Below, one piece after another: positions 33,671 through 44,370 of a DNA stretch of 64,000 nt (the first letter of the stretch is position 1; each line of letters starts with the position of its first letter). The notes under the pieces are model-generated. The model had not been told where the DNA came from and did not search any database. It saw only the letters and a list, made by a program, of their open reading frames with translations. Made by a program: the position numbers and the translations under genes. This stretch comes from Crossaster papposus (lineage: Eukaryota > Echinodermata > Asteroidea > Velatida > Solasteridae). The stretch spans positions 1,362,001 through 1,426,000 of the forward strand of contig JBAIAA010000313.1 of assembly GCA_037893245.1 (NCBI GenBank). The letters run 5' to 3'.

Positions 33671-36600
33671 ACAAGAGGCACATACAGTGAAAGTTCTATC
33701 ACCGGCCTGTACTCTTGTTCTAGGATATTCAAGTCGTAAGATATCATCTCCAGATCTCGGGTTATTTCTTCTTGGAGCATATTTTAACAAGCAGTCTGAT
33801 AAATAGACTGGAGCAAGGTTATGAAAGAATTTGTAGACAAATAATAAATGCTTGAACATTATTCTTTGTTGTATTGGTAACCAGTGTAGCGAATGCATCA
33901 AGGGTATGGGATCATGCATGCGGTTGACAGCAAAAACTAAACGTGCGGCCCAGTTTTGTAACCGCTGCAGTCGTTGTATGTGTACATTGGGTACAGAAGA
34001 TAACAAACCATTACAATAATCAAGCCGTGAAAGTACATGTACCAATGAACGAACAGCGTGGTGACATGTAGATTCATCCATGAACTTGCGGGCACGTGAT
34101 ATATTGCGAAGATAGTAATTGACAGTTCGTGATATATATGATATATGGGAAGACATGGACATAGCCGAGTCAAAGAATACACCTAGGTTCCTAACAGATT
34201 CAGATGGGTAAATAGAAGAGTTTCCAATAACAATGGAAATATCGGGGATAAGTTTAAGATTATGGGAGGAAGCAGCGACAAAGAATTCTGTTTTATCATC
34301 GTTTAATTTAAGCTTATTAACTGTCATCCAGGTTTTAATGTCTGAGATGCATTTTTCAAGTTTAGAGATTGCACGATTCATCTCACCAGGTACATTAGGG
34401 TTGAATGATATATATAATTGTGTATCATCAGCATATATATGATAAGAAATTTGGTGGTGCCGTGCTATATCACCAACAGGAAGGGTGTAAACACGTGTAG
34501 CCTAGTGGACCAAAGACAGAGCCCTGTGGTAAGCCATAATCAGCAATAGATGGAGCTGACAATTCACCAGCAATGTCAACCTGACTGGTCCAACCCTTAA
34601 GATATGAATGGAACCAGTCAAGTGCAACCCCTCTTATGCCAATTCTGGATGACAAACGCGAAAGTAATATACTATGATCAATTGTATCAAATGCAGCTGA
34701 AAGATCTAATAATACTAGGAGGGTAACTTGATTTGAATTAAGGGAAAACATGATATCATTTTTTACTTTCATTAGGGCAGATTCAGTACTATGTTTGGGT
34801 CTATAAGCTGACTGGTAGGGGTCCATTAGATTATGTTGATTCATATGTTCAGATAGTCGTGCACAAGCAATTTTTTCTATTATCTTACCAACGAAACTGA
34901 TATTCGAAACGGGTCTATAATTTTTAAGAATATTTCTATCAAGTGACGCCTTTTTTAGTAATGGCTTAATGATGGCACGGTGGGCTTCAGTAGGAAAGAT
35001 TCCGGACGACAAAGAAGAGTTGATAATATCAGTAATAACTGGCACAATTTGAGTAAGGTTTTCCTTAAGCATCCATGTGGGCAAGGGATCCAGGCGACAT
35101 GATTTTGATGGTGAATTGCAGATAATTTTTGATATTTCAGTTTGTGTAGTTAGCCGCAAGGTCGATAGTGATTGAAAAGAAATATCTATTGGATCAGCAA
35201 AATCGCTTGAACCCGTCTGAAGGTCAAGTTCACGACGAATAATGATAATTTTCCTTTTGAAAAATGTAGAAAATTGGTTACTAAGGAGGACATGTGATTC
35301 ACAATTTGGAAGGTGATGTGTGTTATTATTAAGTTGGGTATTAATGATGCAATGCACTTGTTTGGTGTCAGCAGTTGATAGTTTGTCAAGGACTGAAAAT
35401 GCTTTCTTGGATTCAATGGAAAGATCAGTAACAACTTTCCTTGACTCCATGTAAAGTTGGCGGTGATATGAGGAACGTGACTTCCTCCATTTACGTTCTG
35501 CTTGTCGTCTGTTTTGACGTGCTTCATGAATACGTTCATTATACCAGGGCATTCTATGTTTTACAGTGCGATTTTTTGTTGTAGATGGAGCACAACGATC
35601 AAGTATGTTTGTGGTTTTAGTATTGTACCAGCTAAAATATGTATCTACGTCGGTCTCAGCAGGTCGACTGTCTCTTAAATGGTTTAGTGAAAGTACAAGT
35701 TTAGAATTATCTATTTGGCGGTAATTTCGCAATGCAGAGGTAATGCGCATTGGGGGCAGCTTTGCTTCATCTAATAGAAAGCAAATAACATAATGATCGG
35801 ACATTAAATTTTCATGAATCGTGCAATCTCTTATGATAGAATCTTCATTCCGAGTAAAAACCAGATCTAAAACATGACCACCTATGTGTGTTGGATCATG
35901 AACATGTTGAATAAGATTTGCAGCAGTAGTGGTTGTCAGTATATGATTAACATCAGGTTTGGTAGGCTTATCCCAGTGTACATTAAAATCACCTAATAAT
36001 AATAGTTTACCAGGTAAAAGTGTGATTACATCAATAAAAAGATCAAATTCATGAAGAAAAGTAGATAATTTAAAATTATTTACAGATGATGGTGGGGGCC
36101 TATATACAATGATAAAATTAATTGATGATGAGCTGTTGGTAACACAAGTGTGTTCAAATGTGGAATTAAAACAGTCAACCTGCTTTAGACGCAGTTTATG
36201 ATGCGTTTTGAAGTGCACACCGATACCTCCACCGCGATTCGTTGATACACGAGGAACATTCAAGAACGTAGCCAGGAGGTGTACACTCACCGATTACTGC
36301 ATCATCATCTGAGCTGAGCCAAGTTTCAGTGAGGAACATAATGTCCACATCATGATAAGTGATGTAGTCGCAAAATTCAGTAGATTTATTACGAATTGAG
36401 TGGGCATTCCACAGACAGATTTTTGTGTTCATTTGAACCGAAGAGATAACGTTAGCAAAAGAACGAAGATTATCCAAGTTAGATCCTTTCTGTGATACTT
36501 GTAGTTGTGGGTTAGAACGGGAGTTATTGACTACAAGAGGAATATGATTCTGTCGACGCCGGCCGGCTCTTCGGCCATTATGTGTTTTGTAGCGATATTT

Positions 36601-36768
36601 TGGTTTAGTCATGTTGGTGGAAACATTGAGAATTCCAAGGTGATTTAATCTCTCCAATGTTGCATGTGACAAGACATGTTTAGCAGGTGATGCGTTTCCT
36701 ATGCGAAGAAGTTGATCATGGGTGTATGGAATTGATTTAAATTGAGATCCTGTTCCTGGATTTGTACC

Positions 36769-36795
36769 AGGTCCTGGATTAGGATTAATATCACC
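36769..36795 (-). other. 2A-like ribosome-skipping motif in LINE
   Basis: Residues 69-77, GDINPNPGP, preceded by the hydrophobic IELLIS. The family consensus is D-V/I-E-x-N-P-G-P; here the Glu is Asn, which may weaken it. In sea urchin and amphioxus LINEs such sequences separate the N-terminal leader from the rest at the final Gly-Pro bond. Activity here is not shown. Confidence 0.7.
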
Positions 36796-37007
36796 AGATA
36801 TCAACAATTCAATTTGAAAGGTAGCAGTGGAATTTTCATAGTATGGCACTCGGCAACACAAATATCTTAGGTGCACTAGCTTATCTTGGTGGGCCCATGA
36901 AGACACCAGCTGTGTACACTGTACACTGTTTATCCATAATGAGTCACCATTCCCTTGTCCAGCCAAGAAGATTAGCAGTGTACAAAATAGCACCTCCATT
37001 GTTAATA

Positions 37008-37133
37008 GTGCCTGGGTAGCCGCTCCAATAAGCAGGGCATGGGAGAAACAATCACAGTAGTGCCTGGGTAGATTCCTTATCAGTGGTCATTCCGCTTCAA
37101 TGAGCAGGGCATGGGAGAAACAATCACAGTAGC
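37008..37133 (-). repeat. Two copies of a 5' UTR repeat
   Basis: GTGCCTGGGTAG...GAGCAGGGCATGGGAGAAACAATCACAGTAG appears twice; the downstream copy has about 25 extra bases. It lies just upstream of the LINE start codon, where many LINEs carry tandem promoter or UTR units. Confidence 0.8.
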
Positions 37134-37335
37134 GAAGAAATGTATACATGTACTATCCAAAGAAAAATCGTCGGATATTTCACTCCAATGTGAAAAAGTA
37201 GAAGCAACAATCCGGCAATGTAGAGATGGCACAGTTATCTTCTTGAAGTTATAACAAATCCAGTGATATTAAATTGAATACGAAGTAACACCTCTTGACA
37301 GTCAAATTTAGAAAAAATCAAGAGAGCAGTGGTGG

Positions 37336-37339
37336 CAGT

Positions 37340-37397
<58 letters not shown>
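37336..37397 (-). rRNA. 28S rRNA fragment at the R2 target junction
   Basis: On the minus strand 62 bp begin TAGCCAAATGCCTCGTCATC and end AGATTCCCACTG, the conserved 28S sequence immediately downstream of the R2 insertion site, with no difference I can recall from the insect and vertebrate consensus except after the end. The match stops where 28S would continue TCCCTACC. This is an isolated piece, not a working rRNA gene. Confidence 0.93.
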
Positions 37398-37640
37398 TTA
37401 AGTCTGGTAGGCTTTCACGTAATTAACAAGGCCTCGTGTAGGCAAAGGAGGGCGAGTGCAACAACTAAATCGCCGTAGCGATTGTCCCGTGATGGGGCCC
37501 CTCCAAGGGCAGCGAGGCCGAGCAAGACCATACCGTACAGCCGCAATCCCGTCGAGCCGAGCTGGCTTACGTTTACAGGTACGCCACATCCCCTCGAGGC
37601 AGACAAGCTTGCCCCTGGAAGGGGCCACCGTCCCCTAGCC
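37398..37640 (-). other. R2 3' untranslated region
   Basis: GC-rich 243-bp stretch with self-complementary words (GGGGCCACC, GAGGCAGACAAGC, GGGGCCCCATCAC), ending ...CCAGACTTAA directly before TAGCC. The R2 protein recognises a folded 3' UTR in known elements. Open frames here are incidental. Confidence 0.75.
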
Positions 37641-37974
37641 CTATTTGCTCATAAAGCAATTAAACACGAAAATAGACCCCTTAATGGCATTTTGTGAAAG
37701 AATGCTCAATTGGTTTCGGCTCAGCTTCACTCCACAGTAGAAAGTTTTACTAGTAAGTATCGCTCCCCTCGCACCAATGGGGATTCCTTCCACAGAGGTA
37801 GAAGAAACACCAAAGCGATCTTTGATGGCAGCTATAATGGAACCAATATTGTATTTGGTACACTTGCCGGTCTCGGAATCCCTGAGAGTATATTTGTGAG
37901 CCTCATACGGTATGGCGACGTCGGCGATAAACGCATGTTTCTTCGCCTTGTCAATGATCACTAAATCCGGTCTA
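37641..37974 (-). pseudogene. R2 protein, restriction-like endonuclease domain
   Basis: RPDLVIIDKAKKHAFIADVA gives the PD-(D/E)XK-type active-site pattern of R2 endonucleases (PD, then D), followed by TGKCTKYN and a C-terminal KLSRNQLSIL tail, stop at 37641. This domain nicks the 28S target to prime reverse transcription. It is cut from the RT half by the 2.6-kb insertion, but the frame across the empty site is intact. A Met at 37988 lies in inserted DNA and is not a real start. Confidence 0.88.
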
Positions 37975-38197
37975 TACCCAGTGGGCATTTTACCCGATAT
38001 TACCCGGGTTGTAACGAGTAATAACGCTAGTTATTACGTAACATACTGATATTACCCGGGTTGTAACGAGTAATAACGCGTTATTACGGGTAATATCACC
38101 GAGTAATAACGGGGAAATAGTAGACGAACATTTCCCCGTTATTACCAGCCGATATTACCGCATTTACCCACTGTTACCCGGGAGAATGTTACCGATA

Positions 38198-38860
38198 TTT
38201 CTGGCATTGTACGTTATTACCACCCGATATTACCCCATTTACCCGATATTGCCAGGAAGATTACCGATATTTCTGGCATTGCATTGTTATTACCACCCGA
38301 TATTACCCCATTTACCCGATATTTCTGGCATTGCATTGTTATTACCACCCGATATTACCTCTTTTACCCGATATTTCTGGCATTGCATTGTTATTACCAC
38401 CCGATATTACCTCTTTTACCCGATATTTCTGGCATTGCATTGTTATTACCACCCGATATTACCTCTTTTACCCGATATTTCTGGCATTGCATTGTTATTA
38501 CCACCCGATATTACCCCATTTACCCGATATTTCTGGCATTGCATTGTTATTACTAGCCGATATTACCCGATATTTCTGACATTGCATTGCTATTACCACC
38601 CGATATTACCTCTTTTACCCGATATTTCTGGTATTGCATTGTTATTACCACCCGATATTACCCGATATTTCTGGCATTGCATTGTTATTACTAGCCGATA
38701 TTACCTATTTTACCCGATATTTCTGGCATTGCATTTTTATTACTACCCGATATTACCCCATTTACCCGAAATTACCAGGGAGAATATTACCGATATATTA
38801 CCGTTATTACCACCCGATATTACCCGGGATAATGTTACCGATATTTCTGGCATTGCATAT
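38198..38860 (+). repeat. 52-bp minisatellite
   Basis: CCCGATATTTCTGGCATTGC followed by ATTGTTATTACCACCCGATA; unit starts at 38315, 38367, 38419 and 38471 show an exact 52-bp period, with shorter or diverged units on both sides (about 11 in all). The 233-aa open frame across it is an artefact. Confidence 0.95.
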
Positions 38861-39399
38861 TGGTTAATTTGTTGGTTAATTGGTTAATGATATTGGTTAA
38901 TACTAATATTACGATACTACCGGAACAATACTACAATGTATACACATATAAACATCAATGACTCTTCTGAGCCTACAATCTTAAGCGTGTACTTAAATGC
39001 TATATATGTGCCCAATATCACCGCTGTCTGTAATCACAGCTAGTTTGCAATTAATTTGTTGTTAATTTATTTGTGTGTTGGTTTTTTGGCAAATTTGTTT
39101 CTTTGAGACTTGGAGTAAATAAATATTACACAATTATCTCTACGAAAACACCCTAAACGTATCGCTATTTCGCAAAACATAACGTTCATGTAGAAAAAAA
39201 GTGACAAAATTGTTTCACCAAGGTTTATCACGCCCACTTGGGGGTCAACATGTAAATTGAGGTCACCCGATATTACCCTATTTACCCAATATCAGAGAAT
39301 GTAACTGATATTTCTGGCATTGCCGTGTTATTACCACCTGATATTACCCCATTTACCAAATATTACCAGGGAGAATGTAACCGATATTTCTGGCATTTT

Positions 39400-40290
39400 C
39401 ATGTTATTAACTCGGTAAATTGTTACCCATTACCTCTTATTACCCTGTCATAACTCACTAAAATGTCGGTTTCAACAGGGTAATAACAGTAATCTTTGAA
39501 CTTGGAAATTATTAGCTTGGATTGCTATAATTTTACTGTTATTACCCCCCCGGTACTCAAGTTCCCAATGTTATAACCAATTCAAGCCTTTCACCATTAC
39601 CCACATTACCTGTATTATCCTGTTGTTACCCGGTAAATTGTCGGTTTCAACAGGGTAATAACAGTAATATTTGAACTTGAAAATTTTGCTGGAATTGCTA
39701 CTAATTTTACTGTTATTACTCAAGTTACCAATGTTATAACCAATTCAAGCCTTTCATCATTACCCACATTACCTGTATTATCCTGTTGTTACTCGGTAAC
39801 ATGTTGGTTTCAACAGGGTAACAACAGTAATATTAGAACTTGGAAATGTTACTGTTATTACTCAAGTTCCCGATGTTATAACCAATTCAACCCTCTCACC
39901 ACATTACCCATGTTACCTGTATTATCCTGTTGTTACTCGGTAACATGTTGGTTTCAACAGGGTAACAACAGTAATATTTGAATTAGGATATTTTGCTAGG
40001 ATTGCTATAATTTTACTGTTATTACTCAAGTTACCAATGTTATAACCAATTCAAGCCTTTCATCATTACCCACATTACCTGTATTATCCTGTTGTTACTC
40101 GGTAAAATGTCGGTTTCAACAGGGTAATAACAGTAATATTAGAACTTGGAAATGTTACTGTTATTACTCAAGTTCCCGATGTTATAACCAATTCAACCCT
40201 TTCACCACATTACCCATATTACCTGTATTATCCTGTTGTTACTCGGTAACATGTTGGTTTCAACAGGGTAATAACGGTTATATTTGGACT
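39400..40290 (+). repeat. Higher-order array of about 163- and 144-bp units
   Basis: CCTGTATTATCCTGTTGTTAC starts at 39609, 39772, 39916, 40079 and 40222: spacings 163, 144, 163, 143. The long form has an extra 19-20 bases (around GCTAGGATTGCTATAATTTT). This alternation marks a dimeric repeat unit. Confidence 0.9.
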
Positions 40291-40547
40291 TTGAAATTTG
40301 GTAGACCGGTGCACCATTTTTCAAGAGTTTTTCTCATCAGAAACAGATCCTGTCGGTCTCAAGGATCAATTAGAGTCAATCCTTATATTAAAAAAACAAA
40401 TATTAAGGAATTTATAACAATTTCATTATCACACCGGTAATATCATTTGGGTAATAACACGGTAATATCGGTAAGATTTGGACTTAGTCAAATTTTGGGG
40501 TGATATTACCGGTAATATCGGTAACCGGTAACAACTTGCCCACTGGG

Positions 40548-42150
40548 TAGTTGCCGGAACTGGTTGATACCAAAGGTTCGGTAAAGACGGAATCTTCACC
40601 GTACCGCCTGGACATATAACGGGCTACCTGCTTGCAAACTTCATTATGCCTACGCATCCGTGCTTGAAGCACTGTCGGACATCGCTGTAGGATATGTGAC
40701 GTTGTTTCGATCGCTCCATTACAGTTTCTACAAGAGGTCGGGCCACCCGTATACGCCAGGTTGTTGCGGCAGGGAAGGGTTTTAGCCCTGAGTGCAACAG
40801 CTTTAGTATAAAGATCGCCTTGTAAAATCGTTGGGTTGTCCACCCAAGAGGAGGCTGCAGGATGGTCAAAGGCAAGCACACCTTGACCCTGTTTGGTCTT
40901 GGAATGGTCTCCAAGTTTACGCATGGTGGTATCATGTAAGTGATGCTTAATTTGAGATTTATCGGGCTCAATATTCGCAAGCCCAAGAGCTCGGCTAAGG
41001 CCACCGAGTTCCTTCTGGATGGCTCTAGAGGCATACAGATGACGTATGGCATCGTCTTTAGACTTCGCTAGTCTAGTCAAAGCCCCATGCCGAAGCTTAT
41101 TGGCAACACAAATAATGTCAGAGAGACCGAGACCACCCAAGGAGGTAGGAGTTACAAGAAATTTAGTATTGGCCGAGTTAGGGAGATGCATAATCGTCCG
41201 CACAGATTTATTTATGCACCTCTGGATGGCCTTGAGAGCACAAGCGGGATAAGTGTTCATCCCAAAGTGATAAATGAGTCTAGGAATGATGTAGGATTTA
41301 ATCATCGAGAGCTTTTGCTGAGGCTTCAGATAAGCATTAGATACCGCTAAGAGCCAACGATCCAGAGGTTCAAGAAGGTCGTATTTGGACTTGCCAAGGA
41401 TACCGAATTTCTGGCCAAGATACTTGGTGGTACCGGCCGCAGGTACCACGGGAATGTAGGCGCCTTGCGTCTGCCATTCGGATTCGCTCAGCGGAATGAG
41501 CTTCGATATATGGCGTCCATCGATACGGTGGACCATAGTGGCCCCAAACACCGCCGATTTTAGGGCATTCACCTTCATGAACCGTGACTCAAAGAAGTCT
41601 TGACATGAATTAAGTAGAGAGGTTAGTCCAGCTTTACTCTCAGCCATAAGAACAAGATCGTCTGCGAAGGCCAGGGAATTAAACCGCACACCTCCCATCT
41701 CCAGGCCGATATACTCGGGGAGTAAATCGATCAGTTCGTCTAGGACTAAGTTGAAAAGTCTCGGGCTGAGAGGACAACCTTGTTTAACACCGCATCGCAT
41801 TGGGATGGGGTCAGAAAGTTTAGAATCGGATGAAATCCGAGTTCGGACATTGTCATATAAGTCATCAATGCACTTGATGAAGTCAACAGGAATGTTGTGC
41901 CTCTTAAGAGCTCTCGATATTGAACTGTGATGAACTGAATCAAAGGCCTTGGATAAGTCAAGAAACATGATATAATAAGATTTACTCTCATGTCTATACT
42001 TCGAGATTAGACGATCTAAGAGAGATACGTTTTCAAGACACCCATCGACAGGTATAAAGGCTTTTTGCCTAGGGTTGAGATTAGTGGCTTCTGTAAGTCT
42101 TGTGTTAATAATCTTCGTGTAAAGACGAAGGAGGTATGATCCAATGGTAT
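40548..42150 (-). pseudogene. R2 protein, reverse transcriptase and zinc knuckle
   Basis: Starts at TIGSYLLRLYTKIIN after the frameshift. RT motifs: AFIPVDGCLEN, FLDLSKAFDSVHH, VKQGCPLSPRLFNL, and the catalytic FADD at 41668-41657. The thumb and linker are followed by a CCHC knuckle, CRNCNGAIETTSHILQRCP, shared by all R2-clade proteins. The frame runs into the inserted element at 40547 after SSGNY, whose removal joins it to the endonuclease. Confidence 0.88.
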
Positions 42151-43538
42151 AGGTCTCCACTTGGACATATTCGTGGGATCGACATCCCCTTTGGGAATGA
42201 GAATGGTATTATTGAGCTTGAGTTGCTCAGGCACTTCACCAGACTCAAACCACAGATTAAACAGTGCAGTTAAATCTGTTGCATCGGCCTTATTAAGATC
42301 TTTGTAATGAATTTTGTCGGGACCGGCTGCCCCGTTCTTTTTCAAGTTCTTGAGGGCTTTAGTTACCTCATCCTTGACTATAGGATACTTGATACGCCTC
42401 AAGTCGATTTCCCCGTCCAAGGGCTTCGGAACGAAGGACTGGTCGTCCTGTTGGGGTTCTTTCCCAAAGATACCCATATAGCAAGTGTAAGCCGCACCAC
42501 AGGCGGGGGCTACCGGTCCCAACGGTTGGCCGTCAAGCAAGTGACTGGCCAGCTTCTTGGTTTCACTATTGAAGAAGTGCTGATGCACTTTATATAATAA
42601 CCTTTTCTTCAATCTATTCGAAGCGTCAGCAGGCACCGAAGGCACTTCGAATTGTCTCCTGCTACTGTTCTTATTGGTAATTTTTAACCCGATACTTTTG
42701 AGAACGTTTATGTAATCTAGATTCATCCCATCGACCCTCCGATCCAGAAGCTCAATGAGGTCAGAATTAATGGGATTGGTATCTATACGGTTACTCCGAT
42801 ACGAACGGAAGAATAGCGAGAACCTCTCGTCCACTTCAGGCACAACAGCACAGACGGGGACCCCGAGCACAGGAGTATTGGGTCGTTGCCTGATCTGATC
42901 GACTAAGATCTTGTAGTCTATTTTCCGTCTTTGGCCTTTGATGGACTCGAGAGTTCGACCACTCAACACGTCACGTATGGCGATATTCATAAATCTAGTG
43001 CTGGAGGGAAGCTGAGCCTCAATGTTCGCCAGGATCATGAGGTCTTCTTCACTCCATCGATCTCTACGGGTATTTGAGGCCTCGCACAAGCCGGCTTCTT
43101 CACGAATGATCTCAACGGGGTGAGCCCGCTTCATATGGAGCCTAAGCCCAGGATAGGAACCGAATGTTCGACCGCAGATTTCGCAGGAAAAACCAGATGG
43201 AGGAGTAGGACTCAGAGTCCTGGCACCACACCGGGGATAGTGACAAGACACGCCACCAAAAGAGAGTGATAATGTTTACCGCACTTATCACAACTATACG
43301 ATATTTTACAATCGTGACTAATTAGATGTTTCCTGATAAGTGGATGGCCATTTAAAATGTTGTCACACAAATTGCAAGTGTACAAAGAAGTGTCGGATGG
43401 ATAGATAAGCAGTATGGATTTAACGAGATTCCCGGAGCTTTCCACAGCCGAGGTGGCCGACCGGCCGACAGCAGAGGATCGAAGACCCAAAGCTCGACAT
43501 CCTCTCATCATGTTTACGGGAGTTGGGAAGCGGAGCAC
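42140..43538 (-). pseudogene. R2 protein, N-terminal half: three zinc fingers, Myb-like domain, start of RT
   Basis: Finger 1 is CNLCDNILNGHPLIRKHLISH (43350 region). Finger 2 starts CDKCGKHYHSL and, after a frameshift near 43250, continues SCHYPRC as a CCHC type. Finger 3 is CEICGRTFGSYPGLRLH. A Myb-like segment follows (RRDRWSEEDLMILANIEAQL ... GQRRKIDY). These bind the 28S target in known R2 proteins. The RT begins with LKKNGAAGPDKIHYKDL and MSKWRPI; a second frameshift near 42145 ends this frame. Met at 43538 is only the first in frame, since R2 often lacks a clear start. Confidence 0.85.
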
Positions 43539-43560
43539 CGCGATGAATTTAAATAATTTG

Positions 43561-44200
43561 GTAAAGTTATTTTGAAGTTGTGGGTTGTGCGGAAGATAAT
43601 GTCTTAATATTGTCCTAATAATGCCTTAGTAATGTCTTAGTAATTTTAATAACGAAACACACCAAAAGTTAAGTAAAAAGATAAAAAGGTAAAAGGGTGG
43701 AACAAAACGTCCTGACGGACGAGAGAGCCGCAGCACTCCGAGGACAAAAAGGACAGCAATCCAATCGCATCAGTCCGATCACAACCAGATCAAAAGAGGG
43801 AAGCAGCACTGCTCCCTCCGGAAGCGTCACAAATATTTTCAAGGTTTTAGGGCGCAAACCAACGATGGTTTTTCGTTTGGCTGGGTCCAAGAAACTTTGC
43901 CTTCTACCCTTGTCGTCGCAGTCTCCATCCTGCCGTCTGAGAGCTCGAGAATCCGGTACGGGGGGCCTGGGCTGACATGCTCGGGTCCCTGGGACGTGGA
44001 CTGTGTCTGATCGCTTCCGTAGTCGGAGCAGCCCGGACATCACTTATTTTTGCATCAGTCACACTGAAAGAGGTGTAAAATACACAATACATTTGTACAG
44101 GCTTCAGTACGTGAACAGTTTCTTTGATCAAAAGGGTTGCTGGTACATTGTCGACATGGAATTAGTAAGATATGCGTGTGTGATGCTTTAGGCAAATTGA
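43561..44200. other. Region upstream of R2: unassigned, moderately GC-rich
   Basis: Holds a 124-codon minus-strand frame (44043-43669) with no recognised domain. It could be R2 5' UTR, a ribozyme-bearing leader or host DNA. I looked for the 28S sequence upstream of the R2 site (CCTTAAGAGAG on this strand) and did not find it. Confidence 0.4.
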
Positions 44201-44254
44201 GGCCAATTGATATATAGGAGTCATCGGTTGATTTAAATTACCAGAGAATAAAAG

Positions 44255-44370
44255 TTGGTGGTTTATTTTATTTATTTATTTTTGTCCTTTTTTTACCCAG
44301 GGTGTGCCCAAACAGTTTAAAACTGGTTTTCATTGGGGCCCTGCATACATTATCAAATACAATAACAGTA
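44255..44370 (-). mobile_element. Possible 3' end of a truncated LINE
   Basis: On the minus strand CTGTTTGGGCACACCCTGGG leads into (AAATA)n, the look of a CR1-type 3' tail. No coding sequence is attached. 44371-45714 shows no gene. Confidence 0.35.

Larger units (their letters stand above)
33466..36999 (-). pseudogene. LINE polyprotein: signal/2A-like N-terminus, APE endonuclease, reverse transcriptase
   Basis: From Met at 36999: hydrophobic MEVLFCTLLIFLAG leader, a 2A-like GDINPNPGP at residues 69-77, a basic linker, then an APE-type endonuclease (NAHSIRNK, LTETWL, then in the next frame LLLGDFNVHW and LMSDHYVICF). RT follows with NYRPVSN, LLDLSAAFDTIDH, GLPQGSVFGP and YADD (34435-34424), then a typical LQNWAARLV...LHWLPIQQR tail. 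Breaks: a frameshift near 36265 in the endonuclease, another near 34505 just before YADD, and a 46-bp palindromic insertion at 33616-33661 that shifts the frame at AWN; the original end (NLPISVRSSTSVNNF) is still readable beyond it to a stop at 33466. There is no separate ORF1. Confidence 0.88.
33371..37133 (-). mobile_element. CR1/L2-like LINE retrotransposon (5' limit approximate)
   Basis: A minus-strand non-LTR element: a 5' region with two copies of a repeat (37008-37133), one long coding region (36999-33466, broken), a 3' UTR with AAGCGC-type words, and a short 3' tail of (AATGT)n at 33371-33395. Tails of short repeats rather than poly-A, and the APE endonuclease plus RT, fit the CR1/L2 group. 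I found no target duplication. Sequence between 37134 and 37335 may be more 5' UTR or older host sequence. Confidence 0.85.
37977..40547. mobile_element. 2,571-bp TA-flanked non-autonomous element carrying minisatellites
   Basis: Termini CCCAGTGGGCA (37977-37987) and TGCCCACTGGG (40537-40547) are perfect inverted repeats, flanked by TA on both sides (37975-37976, 40548-40549). Deleting the element and one TA restores the R2 codons SGNYRPDL. No transposase is visible. The interior is almost all repeats: ATTACCCG/GGTAATA palindromes, a 52-bp minisatellite and a 144/163-bp array. TA duplication suggests a Tc1/mariner-like or similar transposase, but the tips are not a family I know. A related right end is at 13870-14332. 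Confidence 0.9.
37398..43560 (-). mobile_element. R2 retrotransposon, interrupted by a 2.6-kb insertion
   Basis: Order on the minus strand: N-terminal zinc fingers, Myb-like domain, RT, CCHC knuckle, restriction-like endonuclease, 3' UTR, then 28S sequence at exactly TAGCC. R2 elements insert only at this 28S site by target-primed reverse transcription. Without the insertion at 37977-40547 the element is about 3.6 kb, the usual full length. The 5' limit is approximate, because the upstream 28S CTTAAGG junction is not visible. Three frame breaks show it is dead. Three N-terminal fingers suggest the R2-A type. Confidence 0.9.

Noticed and set aside
37398..37640. Small open frames within the R2 3' region
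   Set aside because: Explained by the GC-rich R2 3' UTR; none has a domain and they overlap each other on both strands.
38186..38887. 233-codon open frame with repeated FLALHCYYHPILP
   Set aside because: It reads through the 52-bp minisatellite, with similar frames in other phases; no start context or domain.
38198..40290. Regular repeats as a CRISPR-like array
   Set aside because: Adjacent 52-bp and 144/163-bp units are tandem satellites without unique spacers, inside a transposon.
43669..44043. 124-codon minus-strand frame upstream of R2 as an extra R2 or host gene
   Set aside because: No recognisable motif and no splice or start evidence; kept only as an unassigned region.
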